Origin: Pachypanchax playfairii
Lineage: Eukaryota; Chordata; Actinopteri; Cyprinodontiformes; Aplocheilidae
Assembly: GCA_006937955.1 (NCBI GenBank)
Contig: SSNP01000174.1
Coordinates: 554,267 to 618,266 of the forward strand
DNA: 64,000 bases
Direction of reading: 5' to 3'
The notes under the pieces were generated by a model, which saw nothing but the letters and a program-made list of their open reading frames with translations, ran no database searches and had not been told where the DNA came from. A program made the translations under genes and the position numbers. Position 1 is the stretch's first letter. Each line of letters begins with the position of its first letter. Of the stretch, positions 53,307 through 62,949 are shown piece after piece.

Positions 53307-53620
53307 TACAAATTTAAGGAGTTTGTGGTTATTTCTTAAATATTAACCAGTAATATGAAACATTTTATACCTAAAAAATGTTAGGAAACACTTATTAACA
53401 GATCTTTCAATCTGTCTGCGTTAGAATTCAGGTGGTTCCGGCTCCTTCAGTTAGGCTGCTTCGTCAGGCTTCGGCAGCAGCTCGTCATTATTCGAATTTG
53501 CTGGACTCAGATTAGCTAACAAACTAGCCTATGAGAGCAAGGTGCACATGGCAACGTCAGACGTTGTGTCTTCCTGTTTGCTACGTTTTATGCTAACAGC
53601 TTTTAGCCAGCATCCTGACA
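53307..53620 (+). repeat. Repeat unit, inverted partner of 41,690-42,026
   Basis: See the partner entry. It follows the truncated 5' side of the retroviral pol and is followed by a (TA)n tract and a Tc1 element. Confidence 0.65.
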
Positions 53621-53691
53621 ACTGAAGCCTTTTTGTCTGAAGTCTGATGGATATTATTCTCCAACACAAACAATCACAAGAGAAAATATTT

Positions 53692-53714
53692 ACATATATA
53701 TATATATATATATA
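53692..53714. repeat. (TA)n microsatellite, target of the Tc1 element
   Basis: Alternating TA immediately left of the transposon. A second TA tract continues at 54,936-54,961. The transposon evidently landed in one longer TA repeat. Confidence 0.85.
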
Positions 53715-54935
53715 CACTCACCGGCCACTTTATTAGGTACACCTGTCCAACTGCTCGTTAACACTTAATTTCTAATCAGCCAATCACATGGCGGCAACTC
53801 AGTGCATTTAGGCATGTACACATGGTCAAGACAATCTCCTGCAGTTCAAACCGAGCATCAGTATGGGGAAGAAAGGTGATTTGAGTGACTTTGAACGTGG
53901 CATGGTTGTTGGTGCCAGAATGGCTGGTCTGAGTATTTCAGAAACTGCTGATCTACTGGGATTTTCACGCACAACCATTTCTAGGGTTTACAGAGAATGG
54001 TCCGAAAAAGAAAAAATATCCAGTGAGCGGCAGTTCTGTGGGCGGAAATGCCTTGTTGATGCCAGAGGTCAGAGGAGAATGGCCAGACTGGTTCGAGCTG
54101 ATAGAAAGGCAACAGTGACTCAAATAACCACTCGTTACAACCAAGGTAGGCAGAAGAGCATCTCTGAACGCACAGTACGTCGAACTTTGAGGCAGATGGG
54201 CTACAGCAGCAGAAGACCACGCCGGGTGCCACTCCTTTCAGCTAAGAACAGGAAACTGAGGCTACAATTTGCACAAGCTCATCGAAATTGGACAATAGAA
54301 GATTGGAAAAACGTTGCCTGGTCTGATGAGTCTCTATTTCTGCTGCGACATTCGGATGGTAGGGTCAGAATTTGGCGTCAACAACATGAAAGCATGGATC
54401 CATCCTGCCTTGTATCAACGGTTCAGGCTGGTGGTGGTGGTGTAATGGTGTGGGAAATATTTTCTTGGCACTCTTTGGGCCCCTTGGTACCAATTGAGCA
54501 TCGTTACAACGCCACAGCCTACCTGAGTATTGTTGCTGACCATGTCCATCCCTTTATGACCACAATGTACCCAACTTCTGATGGCTACTTTCAGCAGGAT
54601 AATGCGCCATGTCATAAAGCTGGAATCATCTCGGACTGGTTTCTTGAACATGACAATGAGTTCACTGTACTCAAATGGCCTCCACAGTCACCAGATCTCA
54701 ATCCAATAGAGCATCTTTGGGATGTGGTGGAACGGGAGATTCGCATCATGGATGTGCAGCCGACAAATCTGCACCAACTGTGTGATGCCATCATGTCAAT
54801 ATGGACCAAACTCTCTGAGGAATGCTTCCAGCACCTTGTTGAATCTATGCCACGAAGAATTGAGGCAGTTCTGAAGGCAAAAGGGGGTCCAACCCGTTAC
54901 TAGCATGATGTACCTAATAAAGTGGCCGGTGAGTG
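53715..54935 (+). mobile_element. Intact Tc1-like transposon (short inverted repeats)
   Basis: Ends CACTCACCGGCCACTTTATT and the exact inverse AATAAAGTGGCCGGTGAGTG, with about 28 bp of inverted repeat, inserted at TA within a TA microsatellite. Length 1221 bp with a complete transposase. A second copy lies at 58,268-59,482 in the opposite orientation, inactivated by stops. A different family from the Tc1 at 42,443, with much shorter inverted repeats. Confidence 0.92.
53863..54903 (+). CDS. Tc1-family transposase, complete (second family)
   Basis: 346 residues, start MGKKGDLSDFERGMVVGARM, no stop. The helix-turn-helix region includes LSISETADLLGFSRTTISRV and SERTVRRTLRQMGYSSRR. DD34E residues are present: NVAWSDESLFLL, FQQDNAPCHKAG and [15 protein letters not shown]-terminus KAKGGPTRY. 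It mobilises its own element at TA sites. Compared with the copy at 58,300-59,335 it lacks both nonsense changes. It shares Gly-rich HGGG-like sequence (QAGGGGVMVW) with other Tc1 transposases. Potentially functional. Confidence 0.9.
   Translation: MGKKGDLSDFERGMVVGARMAGLSISETADLLGFSRTTISRVYREWSEKEKISSERQFCGRKCLVDARGQRRMARLVRADRKATVTQITTRYNQGRQKSISERTVRRTLRQMGYSSRRPRRVPLLSAKNRKLRLQFAQAHRNWTIEDWKNVAWSDESLFLLRHSDGRVRIWRQQHESMDPSCLVSTVQAGGGGVMVWEIFSWHSLGPLVPIEHRYNATAYLSIVADHVHPFMTTMYPTSDGYFQQDNAPCHKAGIISDWFLEHDNEFTVLKWPPQSPDLNPIEHLWDVVEREIRIMDVQPTNLHQLCDAIMSIWTKLSEECFQHLVESMPRRIEAVLKAKGGPTRY

Positions 54936-54961
<26 letters not shown>
54936..54961. repeat. (TA)n microsatellite, right of Tc1
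   Basis: Continuation of the TA tract that carries the Tc1 insertion. Confidence 0.8.
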
Positions 54962-54966
<5 letters not shown>

Positions 54967-55483
54967 AAATCAAGAACAAAAGAGATAAAAGAACTCTGTT
55001 GTTTGCATTCAGTCATGAATGTCGATTAGATTCTCGATGTTCACAATGAAACATCAATTCTGACCTGTGTGGATTCTCATATGTTTGTTTAAATGTTGCT
55101 TTTGACTAAAGCTTTGTCCACAGACCTCACACCAAAATGGTTTCTGACCAGGGGCGGACTTACCATTAGGCAAAACTAGGCGGTTGCCTAGGGCCCCAAG
55201 TTACCTGAGGGCCCCGTAAAACTAATTAATTATACAGTTATTACTTATTTCCGCTCATTGATTACGTTTTTTATTTAGATCCTTTCGCTAAAATGCCAGC
55301 ACTGCAGAATGCTTATTGTATTATGTGTGTGTGTCTCGGGGGCCCCCCTTCAGTCTACAGCACAATGGAACAGTCCATCTCACTGCCCATGAGAAAAAAG
55401 CAGCATCCAGGAAGCTGCAGACAGGTGAGACAGTGAGAGACGAGACATGGTGAGAAAAGTAGAGACGAGAAAAGTTAAAGAAG

Positions 55484-56130
55484 ATGAAAAGAAGTTACTC
55501 CAGCGGGGCTGAAAAGAGGAGGAAAAAAGAGGAAAGCAGAAAACTTCTATTGAAGTTACCGAAAATGACAAACTTCTTGACGGCTGTAGCGGCTAGCAGC
55601 AGCAGCAACTCACAACCGGCGGCGGCAGCAGTTGCAGCGATGTCAACAACACCTATTGAGGGTCTGTCGCGTGGAGATAAGCAACTAGTGAGTATCAATA
55701 TCAAAACTGAAGCACTGAGAAGGAGGGGAAGCTGGATGAATGCTGCCACAGACTGGAGGAGAGAATGGCTGATGTTGATGCAGAGGACCTGAAACTTGAG
55801 GTAAAGGGTGCAGCTAGGTCCTTCCCCACACATATCTCATTACCATCTGAGATGCTTGATTATATCTATAAGGAGAATCTGCTAGACCTTTATCCAAACA
55901 TGAGCATAGCTCTCAGACTTCTTCTCACTCTCCCTGTGACAGTAGCTTCAGGTGAGAGAAGTTTCTCGAAGCTGAAGCTCATTAAAACATATCTAAGGTC
56001 AACAATGTCACAGGAGAGGTTGTCTGCACTCGCTGTTTTCTCCATTGAGCATGAAGTCAGGAAGTCAGTGGATATGGATCTCCTTATTGCAAGATTTGCT
56101 GAGGCAAAAGCTCGAAAAATAAGATTTTAA
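55484..56130 (+). pseudogene. hAT transposase remnant: N-terminus plus dimerisation domain
   Basis: 55,484-55,792 begins MKRSYSSGAEKRRKKEESRK, a basic N-terminus seen in fish hAT transposases related to ZMYM5-like genes. The overlapping frame 55,765-56,130 gives the hAT C-terminal dimerisation domain: LYPNMSIALRLLLTLPVTVA, SGERSFSKLKLIKTYLRSTM, QERLSALAVFSIEHE. The BED/TTF zinc finger and RNase-H-like catalytic core that should lie between are absent. Confidence 0.75.
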
Positions 56131-56560
56131 GGACAAAGGGAGAAAAACACAAAAACAACTAGAAAAACTCTATCTTTACTCATATTCTTCTCACTTTTTC
56201 TTATCTTCAGAAGACAAGAAAAAGTGAGAGGAATATGAGTAAAAGGGACAGAAGAAGAAAACATGGACATAAATGAGGGGAAAATAAGTGAAAAGGACAA
56301 GAAGAAAAGGGAGATATAAAGAAGAGGAATATGAGTAAAAGGGACAGAAGAAAAGACAAAGGAGAAAAATACAAAAAAATGACAACAAAAGGACAGGAAG
56401 AGAAAAAAACGGCAATATGAGTAAACGATAACAGAAGAAGAAAAGACCAAAGTGAGAGGAACACTAAGACTGAGACAAAGAAGAAGGAAGAGGAAGATGA
56501 GTTAAAGGGATAGAGAGAGCAGGAAAAGAGGAAGAGAGGGCCAAAAGATAAAACAAATAG
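56130..56560 (+). repeat. Purine-rich degenerate tandem repeat
   Basis: The plus strand is almost entirely A and G for over 400 bases. A block starting GAGGAATATGAGTAAAAGGG recurs about 97 bases later (56,229 and 56,326), with shorter AAAAGGGACAGAAGA-like motifs around it. It lies inside the hAT element, after the dimerisation domain. Confidence 0.65.
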
Positions 56561-57008
56561 TGCAGGTGTATTTTGTTAAAATGTTTATCTGTATAATTGA
56601 CCTGTTTTGTGTGTTCTCATTTCAGCACCGTAACATTGAGAACAGCCTCAACCGGCTTGCTGCTGCTGCCCAAATTTGAGCTGTAAAAAGGTAAATCATC
56701 TGTGTGTGTTGCTATGTCAAAGGGCCCCATGCTTGCCTTCGCCTGGGGCCCCAGATTTCCTAAATCCGCCCCTGTTTCTGACCTGTGTGAATTCTCAAAT
56801 GTGAGTTTAAACTTGACTTTCGACAAAAGCTTTGTCCACAGACCTCACAACAAAATGATTTCTGGCCTGTGTGAATTCGTATGTGTTTGTTTAAACTTGA
56901 CTTGTCACTAAAACTTTGTCCACAAACCTCACAACAAAATGGTTTCTGCCCTGTGTGGATTCTCATATGTCTGTTTAAAGTTCCCTTTGCTGGTAACTCT
57001 TTTACCAT

Positions 57009-57047
57009 ATATATATATATATATATATAGCCCTGTATATATATATA
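57009..57047. repeat. (TA)n microsatellite with a GCCCTG interruption
   Basis: TA repeats around AGCCCTG at 57,029-57,035. Together with the start of the next element this forms a perfect palindrome, GCCCTG-(TA)6-CAGGGC (57,030-57,053). Confidence 0.75.
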
Positions 57048-57898
57048 CAGGGCTTGACATTAACTTTTCTGTTCACCAGCCACTGTGGCTAGTGGTTTTC
57101 CAAAGTTACTAGCCACTCAGCATTTTCACTAGCCACAATTTTGTTGTTGAGAAATTATGTTTAATATGATTAAAGCTGACTATGGCGTGGTAAAGTTTAC
57201 TTGACCTAGATTTACAACCTTTTTAAATGTAAATGACCCTTGTACACACTCATATCAAGACTATGTAAAAATGTTTAACACTACAGGTCATTATCAAGTA
57301 TTCAGCTCAGATAAGGTTCTGTGTAAAGCTCCTTTTATATGAAAATATGCAGTGTACAAAGTAATAAAAGGTGTGGTTTCTTATTGCATATTAAAAGTGG
57401 TGCAGCAGATTAATTTAAAAGATAAAAACTAAACTGGAAAAAAACTGTTTCAAAATTTATTTGCATTCTCGACCTGCTGTCTTCCACTTTTCGTTAAACG
57501 ACCTTTTCTTTTTCTTTGTCTCTCCTTCCTTCGTTTCATCTTCATGTTTTCTTTTTGTTTGCTCTTCGGGTTTCCTGACGCCTTGAATGTGCCGCCACAT
57601 TATCACCCCCACTACTTCACAACTGTTGTCCACAGGGACCGGCTGTCTAAAGTGACGTTGGTCACGAATGGACCAATGAGCAAACACTGTGCGCAGGCAG
57701 TGCTCATGGGAGTTGTAGTGTCTTAGTCTCACATTGCAATTCGTTTATTATTTCAGATGTCATTTGAGAAAACTACAATAAAAAAATGTATATAAAATTC
57801 AGCCCGCCAAAAGTGGCTAGTCGGAGTGGCTGCGTCACCCGCCACTGCTGAAATTCCCCCGCATTTGGCGAGTTGGTGGGTGTTAATGTCAAGCCCTG
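57048..57898. mobile_element. hAT-like element with CAGGGCTTGACATTAAC ends
   Basis: Ends CAGGGCTTGACATTAAC and the inverse GTTAATGTCAAGCCCTG, inserted between TA tracts (TATATATA on both sides could be an 8-bp duplication, but the microsatellite makes this ambiguous). 851 bp. Subterminal inverted blocks: CTAGCCACTCAG against AAGTGGCTAGTCGG. A minus-strand frame (57,732-57,457) ends with KKKKRSFNEKWK, resembling the N-terminus of ZNF862/KIAA1586-like hAT-derived proteins. No catalytic domain. Confidence 0.7.
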
Positions 57899-57947
57899 TA
57901 TATATATATATATATATATATTATTATTATTATTATTATTATTATTT
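57899..57947. repeat. (TA)n then (TTA)n microsatellite
   Basis: TA repeats followed by about nine ATT units. Confidence 0.85.
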
Positions 57948-58267
57948 TCCTCCTCAGAATAAGGCAAACTAGTCTGTATGAAGTTCACTGATCAACTAAT
58001 CATTTGGGATAGACACCTGATCTCTCACACATTCATTACACAAATGTATAAAAGATATGAGAATCTCCACACAGCATTTTTCAGTCTTTTTAACAGCTCT
58101 AGCAGCCTGTCTCTGTTGATACAGACATGAGCACACACACATTTACAGATAGACAGGACAGACAGACACACACACACACACACACATAGACAACACAAAC
58201 ACACATACATGGTACCAGGCTTTCCCTTACGCACAGAAGTTCAAAATCGCTTACACGGAACCAAATA
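57948..58267. other. Spacer with (CA)n microsatellite
   Basis: A (CA)n run lies at about 58,167-58,187. No other feature is visible between the TTA repeat and the Tc1 copy. Confidence 0.6.
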
Positions 58268-59482
58268 CACTCACCGGCCACTTTATTAGGTACACCATGC
58301 TAGTAACGGGTTGGACCCCCTTTTGCCTTCAGAACTGCCTCAATTCTTCGTGGCATAGATTCAACAAGGTGCTGGAAGCATTCCTCAGAGAGTTTGGTCC
58401 ATATTGACATGATGGCATCACACAGTTGGCGCAGATTTGTCGTCTGCACATCCATGATGCGAATCTCCCATTCCACCACATCCCAAAGATGCTCTATTGG
58501 ATTGAGATCTGGTGACTGTGGAGGCCATTTGAGTACAGTGAACTCATTGTCATGTTCAAGAAACCAGTCCGAGATGATTCCAGCTTTATGACATGGCGCA
58601 TTATCCTGCTGAAAGTAGCCATCAGAAGTTGGGTACATTGTGGTCATAAAGGGATGGACATGGTCAGCAACAATACTCAGGTAGGCTGTGGCGTTGTAAC
58701 GATGCTCAATTGGTACCAAGGGGCCCAAAGAGTGCCAAGAAAATATTCCCCACACCATTACACCACCAGCCTGAACCGTTGATACAAGGCAGGATGGATC
58801 CATGCTTTCATGTTGTTGACGCCAAATTCTGACCCTACCATCCGAATGTCGCAGCAGAAATCGAGACTCATCAGACCAGGCAACGTTTTTCCAATCTTCT
58901 ATTATCCAATTTCGATGAGCTTGTGCAAATTGTAGCCTCAGTTTCCTGTTCTTAGCTGAAAGGAGTGGCACCCGGCATGGTCTTCTGCTGCTGTAGCCCA
59001 TCTACCTCAAAGTTCGACGTACTGTGCGTTCAGAGATGCTCTTCTGCCTACCTTGGTTGTAACGAGTGGTTATTTGAGTCACTGTTGCCTTTCTATCAGC
59101 TCGAACCAGTCTGGCCATTCTCCTCTGACCTCTGGCTTCAACAAGGCCTTTCCGCCGTCAGAACTGCCGCTCACTGGATATTTTTTCTTTTTCGGACCAT
59201 TCTCTGTAAATCCTAGAGATGGTTGTGCGTGAAAATCCCAGTAGATCAGCAGTTTCTGAAATACTCAGACCAGCCATTCTGGCACCAACAACCATGCCAC
59301 GTTCAAAGTCACTCAAATCACCTTTTTTCCCCATACTGATGCTCGGTTTGAACTGCAGGAGATTGTCTTGACCATGTGTACATGCCTAAATGCACTGAGT
59401 TGCCGCCATGTGATTGGCTGATTAGAAATTAAGTGTTAACGAGCAGTTGGACAGGTGTACCTAATAAAGTGGCCGGTGAGTG
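58268..59482 (-). mobile_element. Tc1-like transposon, second copy, inactivated
   Basis: Opposite-orientation copy of 53,715-54,935, with identical CACTCACCGGCCACTTTATT ends and TA on both sides (58,266-58,267 and 59,483-59,484). 1215 bp; a 6-bp deletion shortens the Gly run of the transposase. Confidence 0.9.
58300..59335 (-). pseudogene. Tc1 transposase with two nonsense mutations
   Basis: Aligned with the intact transposase at 53,863-54,903. A TGA lies at 59,158-59,160 (Cys in the intact copy) and a TAG at 59,002-59,004 (Gln in the intact copy). Downstream of 59,001 the frame is open to the normal end and keeps the catalytic Asp-Asp-Glu. Two GGT codons are missing from the Gly run. The start MGKKGDLSDF at 59,335 is preserved. 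Confidence 0.88.
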
Positions 59483-59675
59483 TAGAGTGAATAGAGTACT
59501 GCTCAGTTTATTAATTTACTCTTTAGAGATGTGCCGATCTCAACTTCAATTAAAATTAGAATCACAACAAGAGCGACAGTCGTTATAACGCAAACAACGT
59601 CCTCGAACTCTGTTTCAACACATTTTTTCCTCTTATTATTTCTTCTTATTTTACTGTTTATTTTTACTGGTTACT

Positions 59676-59975
59676 CTACTTCCCATTTCTCTTCTGAGTC
59701 CTCAACTCTCTCACATTCCTTCTACGTTCAGATTCCTTCAGCCAGGCTCTAGCTGCTTTCAACTCTACCTCCTTTTCCTTTCTATCACCAGGTTTACAAG
59801 TAGACACTTTCACTTCCATCTGTAAAACAACTTTCTTCCACTGTTCAACCGACAACTTCCCGTCAACATCATATTTCTTCTGCCATTCCAACAAGAACTT
59901 AATATTTTCTGGATCTTTCAAATACATATATTTCTCATCACCAGTCAAGTCAGCAGTTGACTGTGAGTTTTTCAT
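59676..59975 (-). pseudogene. Possible gag N-terminal fragment of a retroelement
   Basis: 99-codon frame starting MKNSQSTADLTGDEKYMYLK, with ENIKFLLEWQKKYDVDGKLS and a highly charged C-terminal part. The helical, charged sequence around a FLLEWQKK motif resembles matrix-like gag starts of fish endogenous retroviruses. No further gag, and no LTR, is seen. Tentative. Confidence 0.3.
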
Positions 59976-60117
59976 AGTTCCAACAATTTAGTGCTGTACA
60001 GACTTAAATATTACAGATGTCTGGCGAAATCCAGCCCAATTACAATGACAGGAACCACAACAGCAATAACAACAGCCACATAAACAGCAATCCTTTTATC
60101 TCGTGGACAGTCACTTG

Positions 60118-60755
60118 TGCCGCTTTTCCACCGACAGAACACGGTACGGCTCGGTTCACTTTAGCCCCCTGCGGACCCTTTTCCACCGCCTTTCTCGGGT
60201 CTTAACCGCGTCATTCCGTGCCAACCCGGCCTCTTTTTTCAGACCACCTCCTCGGTGGTCCGAAGCGGGCCCACACGCCCACCTGTCTACTGATTGGTCC
60301 AGTAAACTGCTACCAGTGACACGACTACTACGTAGTGGTAGCCCCTGATTGGCCCCGCTGTGCGTGGTGTTCACGTGGTGTGATTCAGAAGCGCTCCCGC
60401 AAAAGGCTTTAAAAAAAAACTCCCAGCAACCATACAAATATTTTATTTTAAAATACAATTGACTTTGGACAATGGCGACTTCCTCCACAAGAACCAAAAA
60501 TCTAACCAACCAAAATGAACCACAGACAGAGTGCAAAGTACAAAAACACACGTATATCCGCCATTGTTGTTGTTGTTTCACACGCTGTGACGTCGCGGAC
60601 AAAGACTTTTGCGCGCCACTTTTCATAGCCAGATGGGCACGCCCCTATCCCCACTTACGTCCGCTTTATGTTTCCACTGCCTCAAGCGAGTTGATCCGCT
60701 CTATTCTGTTCCGCTCTCAAGCGCGCCGTGCCGATTTGTCGGTGGAAAAGGGGCA
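60118..60755. mobile_element. TTA-type MITE (PIF/Harbinger-like), second copy
   Basis: Ends TGCCGCTTTTCCACCGACAG and the inverse GTCGGTGGAAAAGGGGCA. 638 bp, no L2 insertion, otherwise closely similar to 25,771-27,104. It forms the boundary where BEL/Pao copy 2 is cut off, so a clean TTA duplication is not seen here. Confidence 0.7.
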
Positions 60756-62949
60756 TTTGACTGGGCAGTTGTATTGAGTGCTTTGGCTCTTTTTATGCAC
60801 CTTTCCTCTGATTTTTTTAAAATTTGTTTGGAATGATGAGGCAACCGGATTGCAAACTATTTTGGCTTCCTTTTGTATGAACCTTGGAAAGTGGGCAAAG
60901 TTGGGGTAATCTTGGCCTTTGTCTAGCTCTTCCACTACAATACGACTCCATCTTCGTACTATCCAGTCGGGCTGTTTTTTGAGGATTTTGTGATTTTCCT
61001 CACAGTCATTGAGAATATCTAGGCCCTTGACTTGAGGGATAGCCTCAGCACTGCTTTGGAGAAAATCAGCAAATTCTCTCAGTGCTATGGGGTCATTGGC
61101 AGCTATTTTAGGCCATTTTGTAAGCTTAGCTTTGAGGGCTCTTTGAACAACAAATGGGCTGCGATATCTTTCCTGCAGAACGCTCCAAATGCCGTTGTAT
61201 GCTTGCACACTATTTTGAAAGAAATATCCTTCCACTGCTCTCCGAGCCTCACCTGCAAGGTAACCTTTCAGATAAAACATTTTCTCACATACAGGTAAGG
61301 GTTTATCACCAATTAGTGCCATAAAGGATATTCTCATCCAGAAGTGCCATGGCGAGGCTCAAATGTCGGTGCTTGTGGATTTAAGGAGAGCTGTAGCGGG
61401 GAAAAGGGAGGCTTTACTGAACTATCAAAGTTGTGGCAGGATGCTAGATCACAGCTTTCCATGTCATTTGGAATGCTAAAGGCTCTCAGTTTTGCTGCAG
61501 CTACCTTCACTATCTGCCTTTAGTTGTTGAAGTTTATTCTTCTCCTCCTCAAGCTTTGCCTTTGTTTCCACTTCATGTTGTCTTAATGTTGCCAGTGTCT
61601 CATTTTCCTTTAATTTTCATTCATTCTCCATTTGGCTGATTTTGGTTTTTTGCTGTGAAAGTATTTCTTGTGTGGATTTAGCCTGCTCTACTTTAGCTGC
61701 AAGCTCAGCTTCTGCCCCACGACTTCCAGAAGAATCCACCTTTGAATGTACTGTACAATCAAGCAATCTGCGTATGATGTTTCAGTTTTTGTATTGCCAA
61801 ACACAGAACCATAGTCCCTTTTGTTCAACATCAGCCGCACTCTTACCTTTTCAAGGTGATCGCTAAAGAGGTGATCAAAAATGTTCTTGTCTTTTGGCAA
61901 TAATTTCACAAATATCGGTTGTAAGCACAGCAAGAGCATCCATTCTTTTAACAATGTCTGGAGTCATGGTTTGGTTACAGCGAATTGGTTCGTAATGTTG
62001 CTGGAGTCCGCCGTGCTTATCTCTTATGTCATGACTGGCACTGTTTAGCTCTTCATGTGAGCAGAAGCCTTTTAGTTTAGTTCTGATTTCCTTAGCAGAC
62101 TCCTTCCAATTTTCATATGCCTTGCTGAATGCTCTTTCATTTTTCCTTGCTTCATGTTCTTGCATTTCGTGACCCTTTTCAGTTAAGTGTCTTTCACGGT
62201 TGCTGGATCTAAACCTTTGTTGCTCTGAGTTGTCATTAGCTACGTTTACATGTGCCAAATTTCCCCAATCTGATTAAAATCTTGGTCGATCGGAATTCCC
62301 AAATCCCTGTTTACATGGACACTAACTGAAATGATCTGATCATGCCATGAGTACACATGCACCAAGCACTCAATCAGGTTAAATGAGTTGAGCATGCGCA
62401 CAGCGAGTTGTCTTTCCGGGGGAAGAAAAAAGTAAACAAACTCCGTCCTTTCTGCACGTCTTTCCCGCCCCATCGTGTGCCCGAGCTGACTCACGTTATC
62501 CCCAATATGGACCTTCTGCGGGTGATTACCGTTATGTTTGGGTTTTTACTGGTCGCATTAACCAAGCTAGAGGCAGAATACATATTGCTACTGCTCCTCC
62601 ACCACAGGAGAGGAAAGCAGGATGACAGGATGACTGCACCAGCAGACCACTTCTGTTTACTTCCCGCTATGTTTTCTACTTGGGTCTGCGAAAGACGTCA
62701 CGCTGGAGTTGTACGCATGCGCAGTGGGCTTTTTTCACCCTTTCTTTCCGAATGGGTGTATACATGCACGTCTATCCGAATGAAGATCGGACAAAACCAC
62801 CCCTCTCTATCGGAAGGAAATTTCATTCTGATCAGGATGCATCGGATCAATGACATGTTTACATGACGTATTTTTTTTCTGATGGACGTTTATTCCGATT
62901 AAATGTGCCCATGTAAACGTAGCTATTGTCTTCAGCAGGTTTCAACATT
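60756..62949 (-). pseudogene. BEL/Pao retrotransposon gag, copy 2, interrupted
   Basis: Closely matches 23,480-25,438. The start at 62,949 is followed after 24 bases by the MITE 62,237-62,925. Gag then continues (62,236-61,875: RERHLTEKGHEMQEHEARKN, WKESAKEIRTKLKGFCSHEE) and, after frame breaks, MRISFMALIGDKPL to RFIQKEAKIVCNPVASS (61,337-60,756). It keeps segments deleted in copy 1 and shows the empty site for the LTR at 24,453. It ends at the MITE at 60,755, so zinc knuckles and protease are missing. Confidence 0.7.
62237..62925 (+). mobile_element. MITE of the TAGCTACGTTTACATG family, copy 3
   Basis: Same inverted ends as the other two copies. It interrupts BEL/Pao copy 2 gag right after its first codons; copy 1 is uninterrupted there (CTGAGTTGGCAGTGTCTTCAG near 25,410, quoted in two parts elsewhere). 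It carries the longest version of the shared frame (62,408-62,866). Confidence 0.8.

Larger units (their letters stand above)
55149..56774 (+). mobile_element. Internally deleted hAT element inserted in a zinc-finger exon
   Basis: Perfect 8-bp duplication TTTCTGAC at 55,141-55,148 and 56,775-56,782. Ends CAGGGGCGGACTTA and the inverse TAAATCCGCCCCTG; subterminal GGGCCCC blocks lie on both sides. Length 1626 bp. It carries only the N-terminus and the C-terminal dimerisation domain of a transposase, so the catalytic middle is deleted. Confidence 0.9.
55054..57008 (-). pseudogene. Third C2H2 zinc-finger copy, partial and split by a hAT element
   Basis: On the minus strand 57,008-56,775 encodes three fingers ([49 protein letters not shown]). 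The frame is then interrupted by the hAT derivative and resumes at 55,148-55,054 with a last finger ([19 protein letters not shown]) and stop. The 3' flank matches genes 1 and 2. Upstream of 57,008 the gene is replaced by a TA microsatellite and a MITE, so linker, first fingers and exon 1 are missing. Confidence 0.8.

Noticed and set aside
41690..53620. The inverted pair as the two LTRs of the retroviral remnant
   Set aside because: The two units are in opposite orientation, whereas LTRs of one provirus are direct repeats. No TG/CA boundaries or polyadenylation layout fit.
56127..56464. Phe/Leu/Ser-rich minus-strand frames of 74-107 codons resembling membrane proteins
   Set aside because: They are the translation of the complement of a purine-rich repeat; hydrophobicity is a composition artefact.
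57897..57947. TA/TTA repeats as a possible replication origin or CRISPR-like array
   Set aside because: They are simple microsatellites with no spacers and no associated genes, in a eukaryotic context.
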